From: Armatimonadetes bacterium UBA5352
GTDB lineage: Bacteria; Armatimonadota; Zipacnadia; Zipacnadales; UBA5352
Assembly: GCA_002411015.1 (NCBI GenBank)
Contig: DHPY01000122.1
Span: 23,723-41,972, forward strand
Reading direction: 5' to 3'
DNA: 18,250 bases
The position numbers and the translations under genes were made by a program. Below the pieces are notes generated by a model, which was given only the letters and a program-made list of their open reading frames with translations, ran no database searches and had not been told where the DNA came from. Positions 6,049 to 13,137 of this stretch are shown here, piece by piece. The first letter of the stretch is position 1. Every line of letters begins with the position of its first letter.

Positions 6049-7005
6049 TTGCATGGAGCCGCATGGGACGAGAGCCGTGACTTCGATGTGCTGGTCATCG
6101 GCGACCTCAATGTAGATCTGATCCTCTCGGGCCTGCCCAGGCTGCCGCAGTTCGGCGAGGAGGTGCTCGCCACAGGGCTTGCGCAGCGGCTCGGTGGCTC
6201 AGCCGCCAACTTCGCGGTCTGCTGCGCGAGGCTCGGGATGAGTGTCGCGTTCGTTGCGAACGTCGGCCGCGACGAGTTCGGGAGCTTCCTGCGCAACACG
6301 CTGGAGGAACTGGGCGTGGCGACCGACTACGTGCGCCGCCACCCCGACCTCTCCACGGGCATCACCGTCTCCCTCTCAGGCGCGCACGACCGGGCCTTCG
6401 TCACCTACGTCGGAACGATCGACTCGCTGCATGGTTCGGACATCCCGCCGGACCTGCCCGGCCGTGCGCGACATATGCACGTTGCCAGCTACTTCCTGCA
6501 GACGCAGTTGCGACCCGACCTGCTCGATCTTGTCGCTCGCGTGCATGAGACCGGCGCGACGGTCTCGCTCGACACCGGCTTCGATCCCGCCGAACGCTGG
6601 GACAGCGGCCTCCTCAGCCTCCTCTCGGAGATGGACATCTTCCTGCCAAACGAGGTTGAGGCGCAGGCGATCGCCGCGGCGGAGACCGTCGATTCGGCCC
6701 TCGCCACCCTCTGCGGCATGACGAAGCTGGTGGCGGTGAAGGTGGGAGCCGAGGGATCCCTCGCATGCGATGGCAGGGAGACGATCCACGTGCCGGCGTT
6801 CCGGCTTGAGGTCGCCGACACCACCGGCTGCGGCGACTCGTTCAACGCGGGCTTCATAGACGGGCTGCTGCAGGGGCTGCCGCTGGCGGAGAGCATGGCG
6901 CGCGGGAATGCCTGCGGCGCGCTGATGGCATCGGTGGTCGGCAATGACGCGCACGTTCTCACACCGGCGGCCATCGCGCAGCTTACGGGAGACGAGGCGC
7001 AATGA
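6049..7005 (+). CDS. PfkB family carbohydrate kinase
   Basis: A 318-residue ribokinase/PfkB-family kinase, cytoplasmic, phosphorylating a sugar or nucleoside with ATP. It shows the N-terminal strand and substrate loop (VLVIGDLNVDLIL), the glycine-rich GGSAANFAVCCARLG (signature 1 region, near residues 49-63), a lid region, PNEVEA in the middle, and signature 2 ADTTGCGDSFNAGF, with D263 as catalytic base and the GCGD anion hole. The start must be TTG at 6049: an in-frame stop lies at 6040-6042, the ATG at 6053 is out of frame, and the next in-frame candidate (GTG 6088) would cut the first strand. The ribosome site is poor (GGACGGA), which with TTG predicts modest expression. The next gene overlaps its stop by 4 bases (ATGA). 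Substrate unknown; adenosine, ribose, fructose and keto-sugar acids are all possible. Confidence 0.9.
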   Translation: MHGAAWDESRDFDVLVIGDLNVDLILSGLPRLPQFGEEVLATGLAQRLGGSAANFAVCCARLGMSVAFVANVGRDEFGSFLRNTLEELGVATDYVRRHPDLSTGITVSLSGAHDRAFVTYVGTIDSLHGSDIPPDLPGRARHMHVASYFLQTQLRPDLLDLVARVHETGATVSLDTGFDPAERWDSGLLSLLSEMDIFLPNEVEAQAIAAAETVDSALATLCGMTKLVAVKVGAEGSLACDGRETIHVPAFRLEVADTTGCGDSFNAGFIDGLLQGLPLAESMARGNACGALMASVVGNDAHVLTPAAIAQLTGDEAQ

Positions 7006-7976
7006 GCAGCGGCGCAGCGGCGCGCATGGGGCCGCGGAGGGGGAGCGTCCTGCCCACGGCTGTCGCGTTCGCTGTGACCGCGCTGCTGCTGGTCTGGCTC
7101 GCACTGAACTCGCTGCTTGGGCCCTACGCGGGCACGCCTCGCCGGCAGGCGCTCGCCCTCGCCTCGACAGTGCTCGCAGCGGCAGGCCTGGGCGTGTCAC
7201 TCGCCGTGGCGCTCTCCGCCCTCATCAGGCGCAGGCGATTGGCGGGGCATATGCGGCCGGGAGAGACCATCGTGGGGCTGTTCGCGGGCGAGGTGGCGGA
7301 TTCCAGGGCGTCGGGCACCGCCCAGCGCGCCCGCAGGATCAGGCTGACGCTCACCAATCAGCGGCTGCTGCTGCACGAGCCTCCCGCGGACCCGAACCCT
7401 GCGGTGAGCCTCGAACACGAGGCGGTCGCCCGATCATCCAGCCGCGGCCCCATACCGGGTGGCGCATTGCGGCGGTACATGCTGCACGAGCTGCTCCTGC
7501 ATGACGGAAGCGTGCTATGCATACGGATGGATGCAGCGGCCGCACTCGATTTCGAGCAGCCGGCACGGCGATACCTGGAAGAGACCAGGCGCGAGATCCG
7601 TGCGTTGGTGCTCGAGGCGCACGGCCCCACGCCATCGAGGCCCGCGCAGCCGCTGAGCCCGATCCTCCTCCATGGCGAGCCGACGGTCTGCGTCTTTGAG
7701 CTCGACGAGCACTACCTGCGGGTGATCGGCGAGCACTCGCCGCCGCTGGCCGACCTCTCCTACTACTTCCACCTACAGCACATGAGCGTGGGCGCGATTG
7801 AGCCGGCCGAGGTGGATGGTCTTCCCGACGCATGGAGGCGGCTGCGACTGCAGTTCCACGACGCGAGTTCAATGATCATCTGCGGCAGCGTCGAGTGTCT
7901 CCGGAGCCTGCGAGATCACGCCCTCGCGGCGGGGGCCGCGCCACTGCGCCCTCTTCCCTCACCGGCCAGCGGCTGA
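7002..7976 (+). CDS. membrane protein, two helices plus PH-like soluble part
   Basis: A 324-residue protein of unknown function. Two hydrophobic helices lie at about residues 16-40 and 49-75, followed by RRRR, which predicts a short outside loop and a large cytoplasmic C-terminal part. Just after the helices, MRPGETIVGLFAGEV and RIRLTLTNQRLLLHEPP resemble bacterial PH-like domains, where the 'LTNxRLLL' strand pattern is typical. A second similar module may follow from residue 210 onward (PTVCVFELDEHYLRVIGEH), so it may be a tandem-domain membrane anchor. The ATG overlaps the PfkB stop codon (ATGA), with GGGAGACGAGG just upstream, so translation is coupled to the kinase. Its 3' end overlaps the minus-strand methyltransferase gene by 18 bp. 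The PH-like assignment is by eye only. Confidence 0.8.
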   Translation: MSSGAAARMGPRRGSVLPTAVAFAVTALLLVWLALNSLLGPYAGTPRRQALALASTVLAAAGLGVSLAVALSALIRRRRLAGHMRPGETIVGLFAGEVADSRASGTAQRARRIRLTLTNQRLLLHEPPADPNPAVSLEHEAVARSSSRGPIPGGALRRYMLHELLLHDGSVLCIRMDAAAALDFEQPARRYLEETRREIRALVLEAHGPTPSRPAQPLSPILLHGEPTVCVFELDEHYLRVIGEHSPPLADLSYYFHLQHMSVGAIEPAEVDGLPDAWRRLRLQFHDASSMIICGSVECLRSLRDHALAAGAAPLRPLPSPASG

Positions 7977-9053
7977 GTCCTCGGCCTCGGGGAGGGCTGC
8001 CCTGCGGCGCATGACGGCGGTCGTCTCCTTCGCATTGTGCGGCATCGCCGAGATGCGCACGTCCTCGTAGCAGCGCTCCAGAGCCGTCGAGGCCTCCACC
8101 ATGTGCCTCCGGCGGTGGCAGGTCACGAACTTGATCGTCATCACCGCGAGACCCCCAGGGCGCAGCAGGGGCGCAAGCTCGCACAGCAGCTCCGCCGACT
8201 GCACCGGCTCCATGTTCATGTCATTGACCAGCAGATCGAACCGGCCCATCTTCTCTGGGTCGAGCTCCTCGGTGCGCAGGCGCAGGTGCGTGACGTTCGG
8301 CAGCGCGGCGACGCGTTCCTCGAGGTCGGCGCTGTCCACGGCCACCACCTCCGCCATCCGCCCCGCAAGCTCGGCGGTCCACCCACCCGGCGCAGCGCCA
8401 AGATCGAGCGCCCGCCCCCCTGGCGGGAGCACCAGCCCGAACTCCTCGATGGCCTCGCGCAGCTTGAGGGCGGCGCGGTTGATCGGTCGCTCCCCCGGTG
8501 CCCAGCGGCGCATGCGCCGCAGTTCCTTGCGCAGCAGGTCGCGCGCCTCGTTCATCCCCATGAAGACGACGTCCTGGTAGATCTCGACAGAGAGCACCTG
8601 CTCCGGCGAGCTCAGGTCAACCGGCGGCTTCCCGCCGTCAACGAACGCGTCAGCGATCGCGAGGGCAGCGTCCTCCGACGTGAACTGGTGCGTGCCGCGC
8701 CGGTCAACCGCCACCATGAAGCTGCGCTCCGGGTCCGGCGGCGTGAGGTAGAGCCTCGCGGCCTCGCGCATGGCATCGAGCCACTCTCGGCCTCGCCCGA
8801 TCTGCAGGCGGAAGGCAACGGGGGTCACGTGCGCGACCACGCTCGTGCTCGCCTCGTGAAGTGCATCGAGTGCCTCCTGCAGCGGTCCGGCGAGCAGGAC
8901 CATGATGTTGCCGCCGATGTAGAGCGACTCGACGTGCGCTTCCGGCAGCGCGCGGCGCAGCTCGTGCCGCGCCTCAGCCTCCCACCCGCGCGGGCATGTG
9001 ACGAGGAGGACGGGATGATCAAACACTGTGGCGTGAATCTCCGGTGTAGTCAT
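7959..9053 (-). CDS. RlmM-like RNA 2'-O-ribose methyltransferase (THUMP + FtsJ)
   Basis: A 364-residue SAM-dependent methyltransferase. Residues 1-165 look like an N-terminal domain with a THUMP-like RNA-binding region; residues 190-350 are the FtsJ/RrmJ fold. The SAM loop is LDLGAAPGGWTAEL (217-230). The K-D-K-E tetrad of 2'-O-methyltransferases can be placed at K197 (NRAALKLREA), D278 (LLVNDMNMEP), K308 (VMTIKFV) and E343 (NAKETTAV). The domain order and length match RlmM, which methylates C2498 of 23S rRNA, so an rRNA target is likely, but the exact base is inference. It starts at ATG 9053 without a clear Shine-Dalgarno. It is transcribed divergently from mtnA (122 bp apart) and convergently to the membrane-protein gene, with which it shares 18 bp. 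Confidence 0.85.
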   Translation of the reverse strand: MTTPEIHATVFDHPVLLVTCPRGWEAEARHELRRALPEAHVESLYIGGNIMVLLAGPLQEALDALHEASTSVVAHVTPVAFRLQIGRGREWLDAMREAARLYLTPPDPERSFMVAVDRRGTHQFTSEDAALAIADAFVDGGKPPVDLSSPEQVLSVEIYQDVVFMGMNEARDLLRKELRRMRRWAPGERPINRAALKLREAIEEFGLVLPPGGRALDLGAAPGGWTAELAGRMAEVVAVDSADLEERVAALPNVTHLRLRTEELDPEKMGRFDLLVNDMNMEPVQSAELLCELAPLLRPGGLAVMTIKFVTCHRRRHMVEASTALERCYEDVRISAMPHNAKETTAVMRRRAALPEAEDSAAGR

Positions 9054-9175
9054 GAGCGCATGCTTCGCGGCGAGGCGATCCGGGACCTCCGGCGTGCCCT
9101 GCGAGGAACTTGCGGGGCTGCGGCGAATACGAACGGGTGAGCGGACGTCCCGGCAGTGACACGGAGGCAGAGGTC

Positions 9176-10234
9176 ATGCAGCAGAAAGTCCCGCCAACCA
9201 TCGAATGGTCCGAGGCCGACGGCGGCGTCGTGCGGATGATAGACCAGACCCGGCTGCCCGGCGAGCTTGTGATGCTGGACTGCGCGGAGGTTGAGTGCGT
9301 GGCACAGGCGATCGAGCGGCTGAGCGTACGTGGCGCCCCGGCGATCGGCTGCGCGGCGGCGCTTGGGATGGCGCTGGCGGCGTGGAGGTCGGAGGCGCGG
9401 GAGACCGAGGCGCTCAAGGACGGCCTCCGCGGTGCGCGCGCGCGACTGGCCGCCACTCGCCCCACCGCCGTCAACCTCTTCTGGGCGCTGGGCGAGATGG
9501 ACCGCGCTATCGAGGCGCACCAGGGCGACCCGGACAGCCTGCGCGACGCGCTGCTTGCTCGCGCGCAGGAGATCGTTCAGGACGACCTGCAGCGGTGCAT
9601 CGCGATCGGCCGGAACGCGCTGGAGCTCATCCCTGAGGGCGCGAACATCCTCACGCACTGCAATGCCGGCGCGCTGGCGACCGCCGGCTACGGGACCGCG
9701 CTAGGCGTGATACGGGCCGCTCACGGGGCCGGGAAGGGCATCCATGTCTGGGTGGACGAGACGCGGCCGCTGATGCAGGGAGCGCGCCTCACCGCCTGGG
9801 AGCTGTGCATGGAGGGCATCCCGGCGACGCTCATCACGGACAACATGGCCGGCTATGTCATGGGCCAGGGGCGCGTGGACTGCGTCGTGGTCGGCTCTGA
9901 TCGCATCGCGGCCAATGGTGATGTGGCGAACAAGATCGGCACCTACACAGTGGCGGTCCTGGCGGCGCGCCACGAGGTGCCGTTCTACGTCGCCGTGCCG
10001 CTCTCAACCGTGGACTACGACCTTGCCTCGGGAGACCTGATCCCGATCGAGGAGCGCGGCCGCGAGGAGGTTTCAATGCTCGCGCATCGCGTGTCCGAGC
10101 CGATCTGCCCGGATGTGGCCATCTACAACCCTGCGTTCGATGTCACTCCGCACGACCTGGTGACGGCGATTGTGACTGAGGCGGGCGTAGCGCGTGAGCC
10201 GTATGGCGATTCCCTGCGCAGGATGCGCGACTGA
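9176..10234 (+). CDS. mtnA: S-methyl-5-thioribose-1-phosphate isomerase
   Basis: MtnA of the methionine salvage pathway converts 5-methylthioribose-1-phosphate to 5-methylthioribulose-1-phosphate in the cytoplasm. The eIF2B-alpha-like fold shows all key blocks: VRGAPAIGCAAALG (51-64), RPTAVNLFWAL (95-105), ILTHCNAGALATAGYGTALG (catalytic C162), VDETRPLMQGARLTAWEL, GSDRIAANGDVANKIGTY (catalytic D242), and YNPAFDVTPHDLVTAIVTEAG. The frame is open from ATG 9110, but ATG 9176 is the better start: GGAGG at 9163-9167 lies 8 bases before it, and the resulting 352 residues match the family length and N-terminus (TIEWSE). No other salvage gene is in the window. It is alone, divergent from the RlmM-like gene. 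Confidence 0.95.
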   Translation: MQQKVPPTIEWSEADGGVVRMIDQTRLPGELVMLDCAEVECVAQAIERLSVRGAPAIGCAAALGMALAAWRSEARETEALKDGLRGARARLAATRPTAVNLFWALGEMDRAIEAHQGDPDSLRDALLARAQEIVQDDLQRCIAIGRNALELIPEGANILTHCNAGALATAGYGTALGVIRAAHGAGKGIHVWVDETRPLMQGARLTAWELCMEGIPATLITDNMAGYVMGQGRVDCVVVGSDRIAANGDVANKIGTYTVAVLAARHEVPFYVAVPLSTVDYDLASGDLIPIEERGREEVSMLAHRVSEPICPDVAIYNPAFDVTPHDLVTAIVTEAGVAREPYGDSLRRMRD

Positions 10235-10324
10235 GCGGGCATTTTGTTCGTCCGGGGAGGATTCGGAGAGGACTACACGCAATCTAAGATGAGCGTTTCT
10301 GATCTGCGACATGCCGGCGGTCTA

Positions 10325-10357
10325 TTGACATCTGACTCTCAACGCCTCAACTACGAT
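10325..10357 (+). promoter_or_regulatory. possible promoter for the TPR/M48-like gene
   Basis: A perfect -35 hexamer TTGACA lies at 10325-10330. The best -10 candidates are poor: CAACTA at 10348-10353 (17-bp spacing, weak match) or TACGAT at 10352-10357 (21 bp, too long). The location, about 60 bp before the start at 10407, is right. AT-content is higher here than in the surroundings. Confidence 0.35.
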
Positions 10358-10406
10358 TCCTGTTGTAACGATACGGCCCGTTGTCAGTCCATCAGGAGGG
10401 GTAACG

Positions 10407-11714
10407 ATGGCCCATGAGCAGGAGTCTCAGCAACGCAAAGCGGCGCGCATCAAGATGAAGGATGCCCTGCGGCTGTTCGAGGGCAGGCATCCCGAGCACG
10501 GCGTGGACGCGATGAGGGAGGTGCTGGAGCTCGATCCTGGGTTCATCGAGCCGCGCCGGTGGTTGGCCGACCACTACCACAAGCTCGGCCAGGAGCGGCT
10601 TGCGGTCTCGCAGTACGAGGAGATGCTGCGGCTCGAGCCGGACAACCAGGAGCTGTGGGAGGGTCTGCGCCGGGTGAACCCGGTGGTCGCCGACAGGCTC
10701 GAGCGCCTGCGAAAGGCGCCTCCCGACCCGTTCCTGGCACAGGGCGTGAACGCCGGCGACCTCGATGATTTCGTCGAAGACGACGATGGCGATCTTGTCG
10801 CCGAGGCCGCGCCGGTGACCGGCGGTACGCCCTTCCAGGGCGCCATTGCCGCGAACGACGATGTCTTCGTGGACGACGAGGAGGACGAACCGGAGTACCA
10901 GCCGCTGCCCTGGGAGCATGAGCAGGACGGGCAGTTCCGCGTACAGGTAGAGCAGAATCGCGGCTTCAGGGACGTGATGGACGGCTGCGACCTGTTCTGG
11001 AACGACCCGCAGGGATGGTCGCACCTCGTGGGTCAGTGCCGCGCGCCCGAGGATGCGCACTGGCCGATGCTCGAGGAGCTCTTCCCGGCGGCCGCGGCCG
11101 ATCTGCACGCAAAGATCCCCTCTCTTCTGGTCGAGCCCGGTCATACGAAGACCCCGGTCCCGCTGCCGCTCAAGAACCCGACGCTCGTGGTCGGAGAGTC
11201 TCTGAAGTACGCGCTCGGCAGCATGGAGATCCTCTTCGTGCTCGGGATGGGCATCCACGGCCTCCTGAACCGCAATGCGCAGACGATCTGGGCGAGCCAG
11301 GTGATCACGGAGCGGGTGCTCGACTGCGACCTCCGCCGCCGCGTCATGCGCAACGCAAGCGAGTTCACGATGGGCTGGGAGCAGTCGATGCCGCGCGAGG
11401 AGGTCGCGCGCATACGCAAGCTCTGCCACGCCTGGGAGATGCGTGCCGTGCTCTCCGCCGACCGCGCCGGACTGCTCGCAAGCGCGAATCTGGACTCCTC
11501 CCTGCGCGCGATCGCCGCGCTGGTGGGGCAGGAGGGCGATGCGATGACCGCGTCCCCGGAGAAGCTCCTCGCACAGTTCAAGGACGTGCCGCCCAACGAA
11601 CTGGCCGCGATTCCGATCACGCATGACCCCTGGACGGATCCCCGCTACGCTGCCTACCGCATCCAGATGCTGCGCTGGTGGGCGACGACCGACGAGTATA
11701 AGAAGCTCAAGTGA
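10407..11714 (+). CDS. TPR protein with degenerate M48 peptidase-like domain
   Basis: A 435-residue, probably cytoplasmic protein with no signal peptide. Residues 32-95 form about two TPR-type helix pairs (AMREVLELDPG, AVSQYEEMLRLEPDN). Residues 108-170 are an acidic linker rich in D and E (FVEDDDGD, VDDEEDEPE). From about 235 the pattern follows M48 metallopeptidases: NPTLVVGESL, then EILFVLGMGIHGLLNRN where active members have VLGHELGHxxxxH, then AWEMRAVLSADRAGLLAS where they have the ExxAD block. The zinc ligands look lost: M281, G282 and G285 stand at the His, Glu and His positions, and V348 at the Glu, while the flanking residues (V278, L279, G280, S350, A351, D352, R353) are kept. It is therefore probably a pseudoprotease scaffold. 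AGGAGGGG lies 5 bases before the ATG. A small RHH-like gene follows within 6 bases of the stop. Confidence 0.7.
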   Translation: MAHEQESQQRKAARIKMKDALRLFEGRHPEHGVDAMREVLELDPGFIEPRRWLADHYHKLGQERLAVSQYEEMLRLEPDNQELWEGLRRVNPVVADRLERLRKAPPDPFLAQGVNAGDLDDFVEDDDGDLVAEAAPVTGGTPFQGAIAANDDVFVDDEEDEPEYQPLPWEHEQDGQFRVQVEQNRGFRDVMDGCDLFWNDPQGWSHLVGQCRAPEDAHWPMLEELFPAAAADLHAKIPSLLVEPGHTKTPVPLPLKNPTLVVGESLKYALGSMEILFVLGMGIHGLLNRNAQTIWASQVITERVLDCDLRRRVMRNASEFTMGWEQSMPREEVARIRKLCHAWEMRAVLSADRAGLLASANLDSSLRAIAALVGQEGDAMTASPEKLLAQFKDVPPNELAAIPITHDPWTDPRYAAYRIQMLRWWATTDEYKKLK

Positions 11715-11720
11715 TGGTGA

Positions 11721-11918
11721 GTGGATGTGGCTGACCTGACGGTCACGGTAAGCGACGAGCTGATGATGAAGCTCAGTGCTCTTGCGCAGGCGGCCGGCGA
11801 TGTGAGCGTTGAGGAGTTCGCGCGCGCGATCCTGCACCGCGAGGCCGAGCGCCTGGACGATGCGGGGGCCAATCAGAAGATCGAGGACCGGCTGAGGGGG
11901 CTCGGCTACATCTCCTAG
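11721..11918 (+). CDS. small ribbon-helix-helix-like protein
   Basis: A 65-residue protein. Residues 5-45 (DLTVTVSDELMMKLSALAQ, then VSVEEFARAILHREAER) follow the strand-helix-turn-helix rhythm of CopG/Arc-type DNA-binding proteins or antitoxins. The end, IEDRLRGLGYIS, is a charged helix with a GY tail. It begins with GTG at 11721 or, equally, GTG at 11727, which has GGTGAG 5 bases upstream; the difference is two residues. It starts 6 bases after the stop of the TPR/M48-like gene, so the two are co-transcribed, and a strong terminator follows. No toxin gene of the usual kind is next to it. A DNA-binding or partner-binding role is inference. Confidence 0.65.
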   Translation: MDVADLTVTVSDELMMKLSALAQAAGDVSVEEFARAILHREAERLDDAGANQKIEDRLRGLGYIS

Positions 11919-11931
11919 AGACATCCCGTCA

Positions 11932-11964
11932 GCGGCCCCGGGCAGAGGACCTGCCCGGGGCCGC
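11932..11964. terminator. bidirectional-type terminator hairpin
   Basis: GCGGCCCCGGGCAG (11932-11945) and CTGCCCGGGGCCGC (11951-11964) form a perfect 14-bp stem with a 5-nt loop, the strongest hairpin in the window. It sits exactly between two converging transcription units: 13 bases after the RHH-like stop (plus strand) and 5 bases after the membrane-protein stop (minus strand). There is no good T-tract on either strand, but the position argues for transcript termination in both directions. Confidence 0.7.
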
Positions 11965-11969
11965 GCGTG

Positions 11970-13109
11970 TTACTGCAGTTGGCTTTCGCGCTGCACCTGC
12001 GCGAGGGCGCGTTTGGCGGCTTCCAGCTCCGTCTCGACCTCCTGCACGATCCGCTCCGGCGTTCGTTCCGTGACCGACGCACCCGGCGGGCAGGCAATCT
12101 CCAGCCGCGCCACGTCCAGGATGTCCTCGATCCGCTCGATCTCCGCGAGACACCGGTGCTGCCCGTCGCGGTTGCGAGCAAGCAGCGCATCGAGCCTCTT
12201 CTGCGCCTCCTGGGCCGCCTGCAGCGCCGCAAGCGCCTCCGGGCCGTCCGCGTCATGCGGCACTCCGTCGGGACGTGCCGGGTTGCCGAACTCCCGCCGC
12301 ACCTCCCTCGCCACCCGGCGCAGCTCAAAGAGCCGCTCCCCGAGCGCCAGGGCCTCCTTGCAGAGCCGCTCAGCCTGGTAGTGGAGGTCGCTGTAGACGC
12401 CGCCGCTTGCCGATGCCTCACGCGCGAGCGACTTCGCCTTGTGCCTGATGCGACCAAGCTGCTCGCGCACCTGCCGCGCGGTCGGCCTCTCATCGTCAAT
12501 CGGCGACATCACGAAGCGGTTGAGCATCGCGTAGATGCCCACGCCCACGCCCGCCCCCGCGAGTGCCGGGAGGAGCGTGCTCGCCAGCGGCGGGAGGTTC
12601 AGCGTGCTCAGCCCAAGGTTGGCGCCGAGAGCCAGCAGTGACCCGCCGAGCACCGCGATCGCCGCCGTGCCAACGTTGCTCCGGGTCCGTTCCGCGCGCC
12701 GGGTGTCCTGCCGGGGCTGTGGCGGCCGCGGCGCGGGGATCGGGGCAGCTTGCGCCTGCGCAGCCTGGCGGGCCCACTCCCGCTGCCACTCGCGCTCGAG
12801 ACGCCGCTCACGCTCATCATCATCGTCGTCCTCATACTCGTGGCCGTACTCCTCGCTCTTGTGGTGCGAGCGGATCGCGCGGTAGATGAGGTATGCGGCA
12901 ATGATCCAGCCGTAGGTCAGCAGCCAGCCCGCGCTGAGGCTGCCGAGGCCGATGATGGTCAGGACGAGCGTGAGGATGCCGACGGCAGCCGCCGCTACAA
13001 CGCCGCCGATCGCGATGCCCACGAGCACGGCGATCAGCTTCAGCGGGTTGAGCCCGCCGAAGCGTGGCTGACTGCGCATCCGGCATCCGCACCCGTGCCG
13101 ATGTCCCAT
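11970..13109 (-). CDS. membrane protein with C-terminal coiled coil
   Basis: A 379-residue protein I do not recognise. From ATG 13109, hydrophobic stretches lie at about residues 23-54 (AVLVGIAIGGVVAAAAVG), 57-77 and, after a charged middle, 146-168 and 175-196. Between them is a cytoplasm-type segment with a D-run (EYEDDDDDERERR) and a Pro/Gln/Ala-rich stretch. Residues 208-375 are almost wholly charged helix and likely coiled coil. The frame is open up to 13232, but that would overlap the upstream AlkP-like gene by 95 bp and begins with an arginine-rich, unlikely sequence. ATG 13109 lies 28 bases after that gene's stop; ATG 13079 is another possibility. Both share the minus-strand transcript from 14582-14610. 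A link to the XpaC family crossed my mind but is not supported by clear motifs. Confidence 0.75.
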   Translation of the reverse strand: MGHRHGCGCRMRSQPRFGGLNPLKLIAVLVGIAIGGVVAAAAVGILTLVLTIIGLGSLSAGWLLTYGWIIAAYLIYRAIRSHHKSEEYGHEYEDDDDDERERRLEREWQREWARQAAQAQAAPIPAPRPPQPRQDTRRAERTRSNVGTAAIAVLGGSLLALGANLGLSTLNLPPLASTLLPALAGAGVGVGIYAMLNRFVMSPIDDERPTARQVREQLGRIRHKAKSLAREASASGGVYSDLHYQAERLCKEALALGERLFELRRVAREVRREFGNPARPDGVPHDADGPEALAALQAAQEAQKRLDALLARNRDGQHRCLAEIERIEDILDVARLEIACPPGASVTERTPERIVQEVETELEAAKRALAQVQRESQLQ

Positions 13110-13137
13110 CAATGGGCGCCCGCCCCCTGCGCGCCGC

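Noticed and set aside
8037..9140. 367-residue plus-strand open frame across the RlmM-like gene
   Set aside because: Shadow of the minus-strand methyltransferase, whose SAM loop and K-D-K-E residues are clear.
10392..11924. 510-residue minus-strand open frame over the TPR/M48-like gene
   Set aside because: Longer than the real gene, but antisense and motif-free; the plus strand has a ribosome site, TPRs and M48-like blocks.
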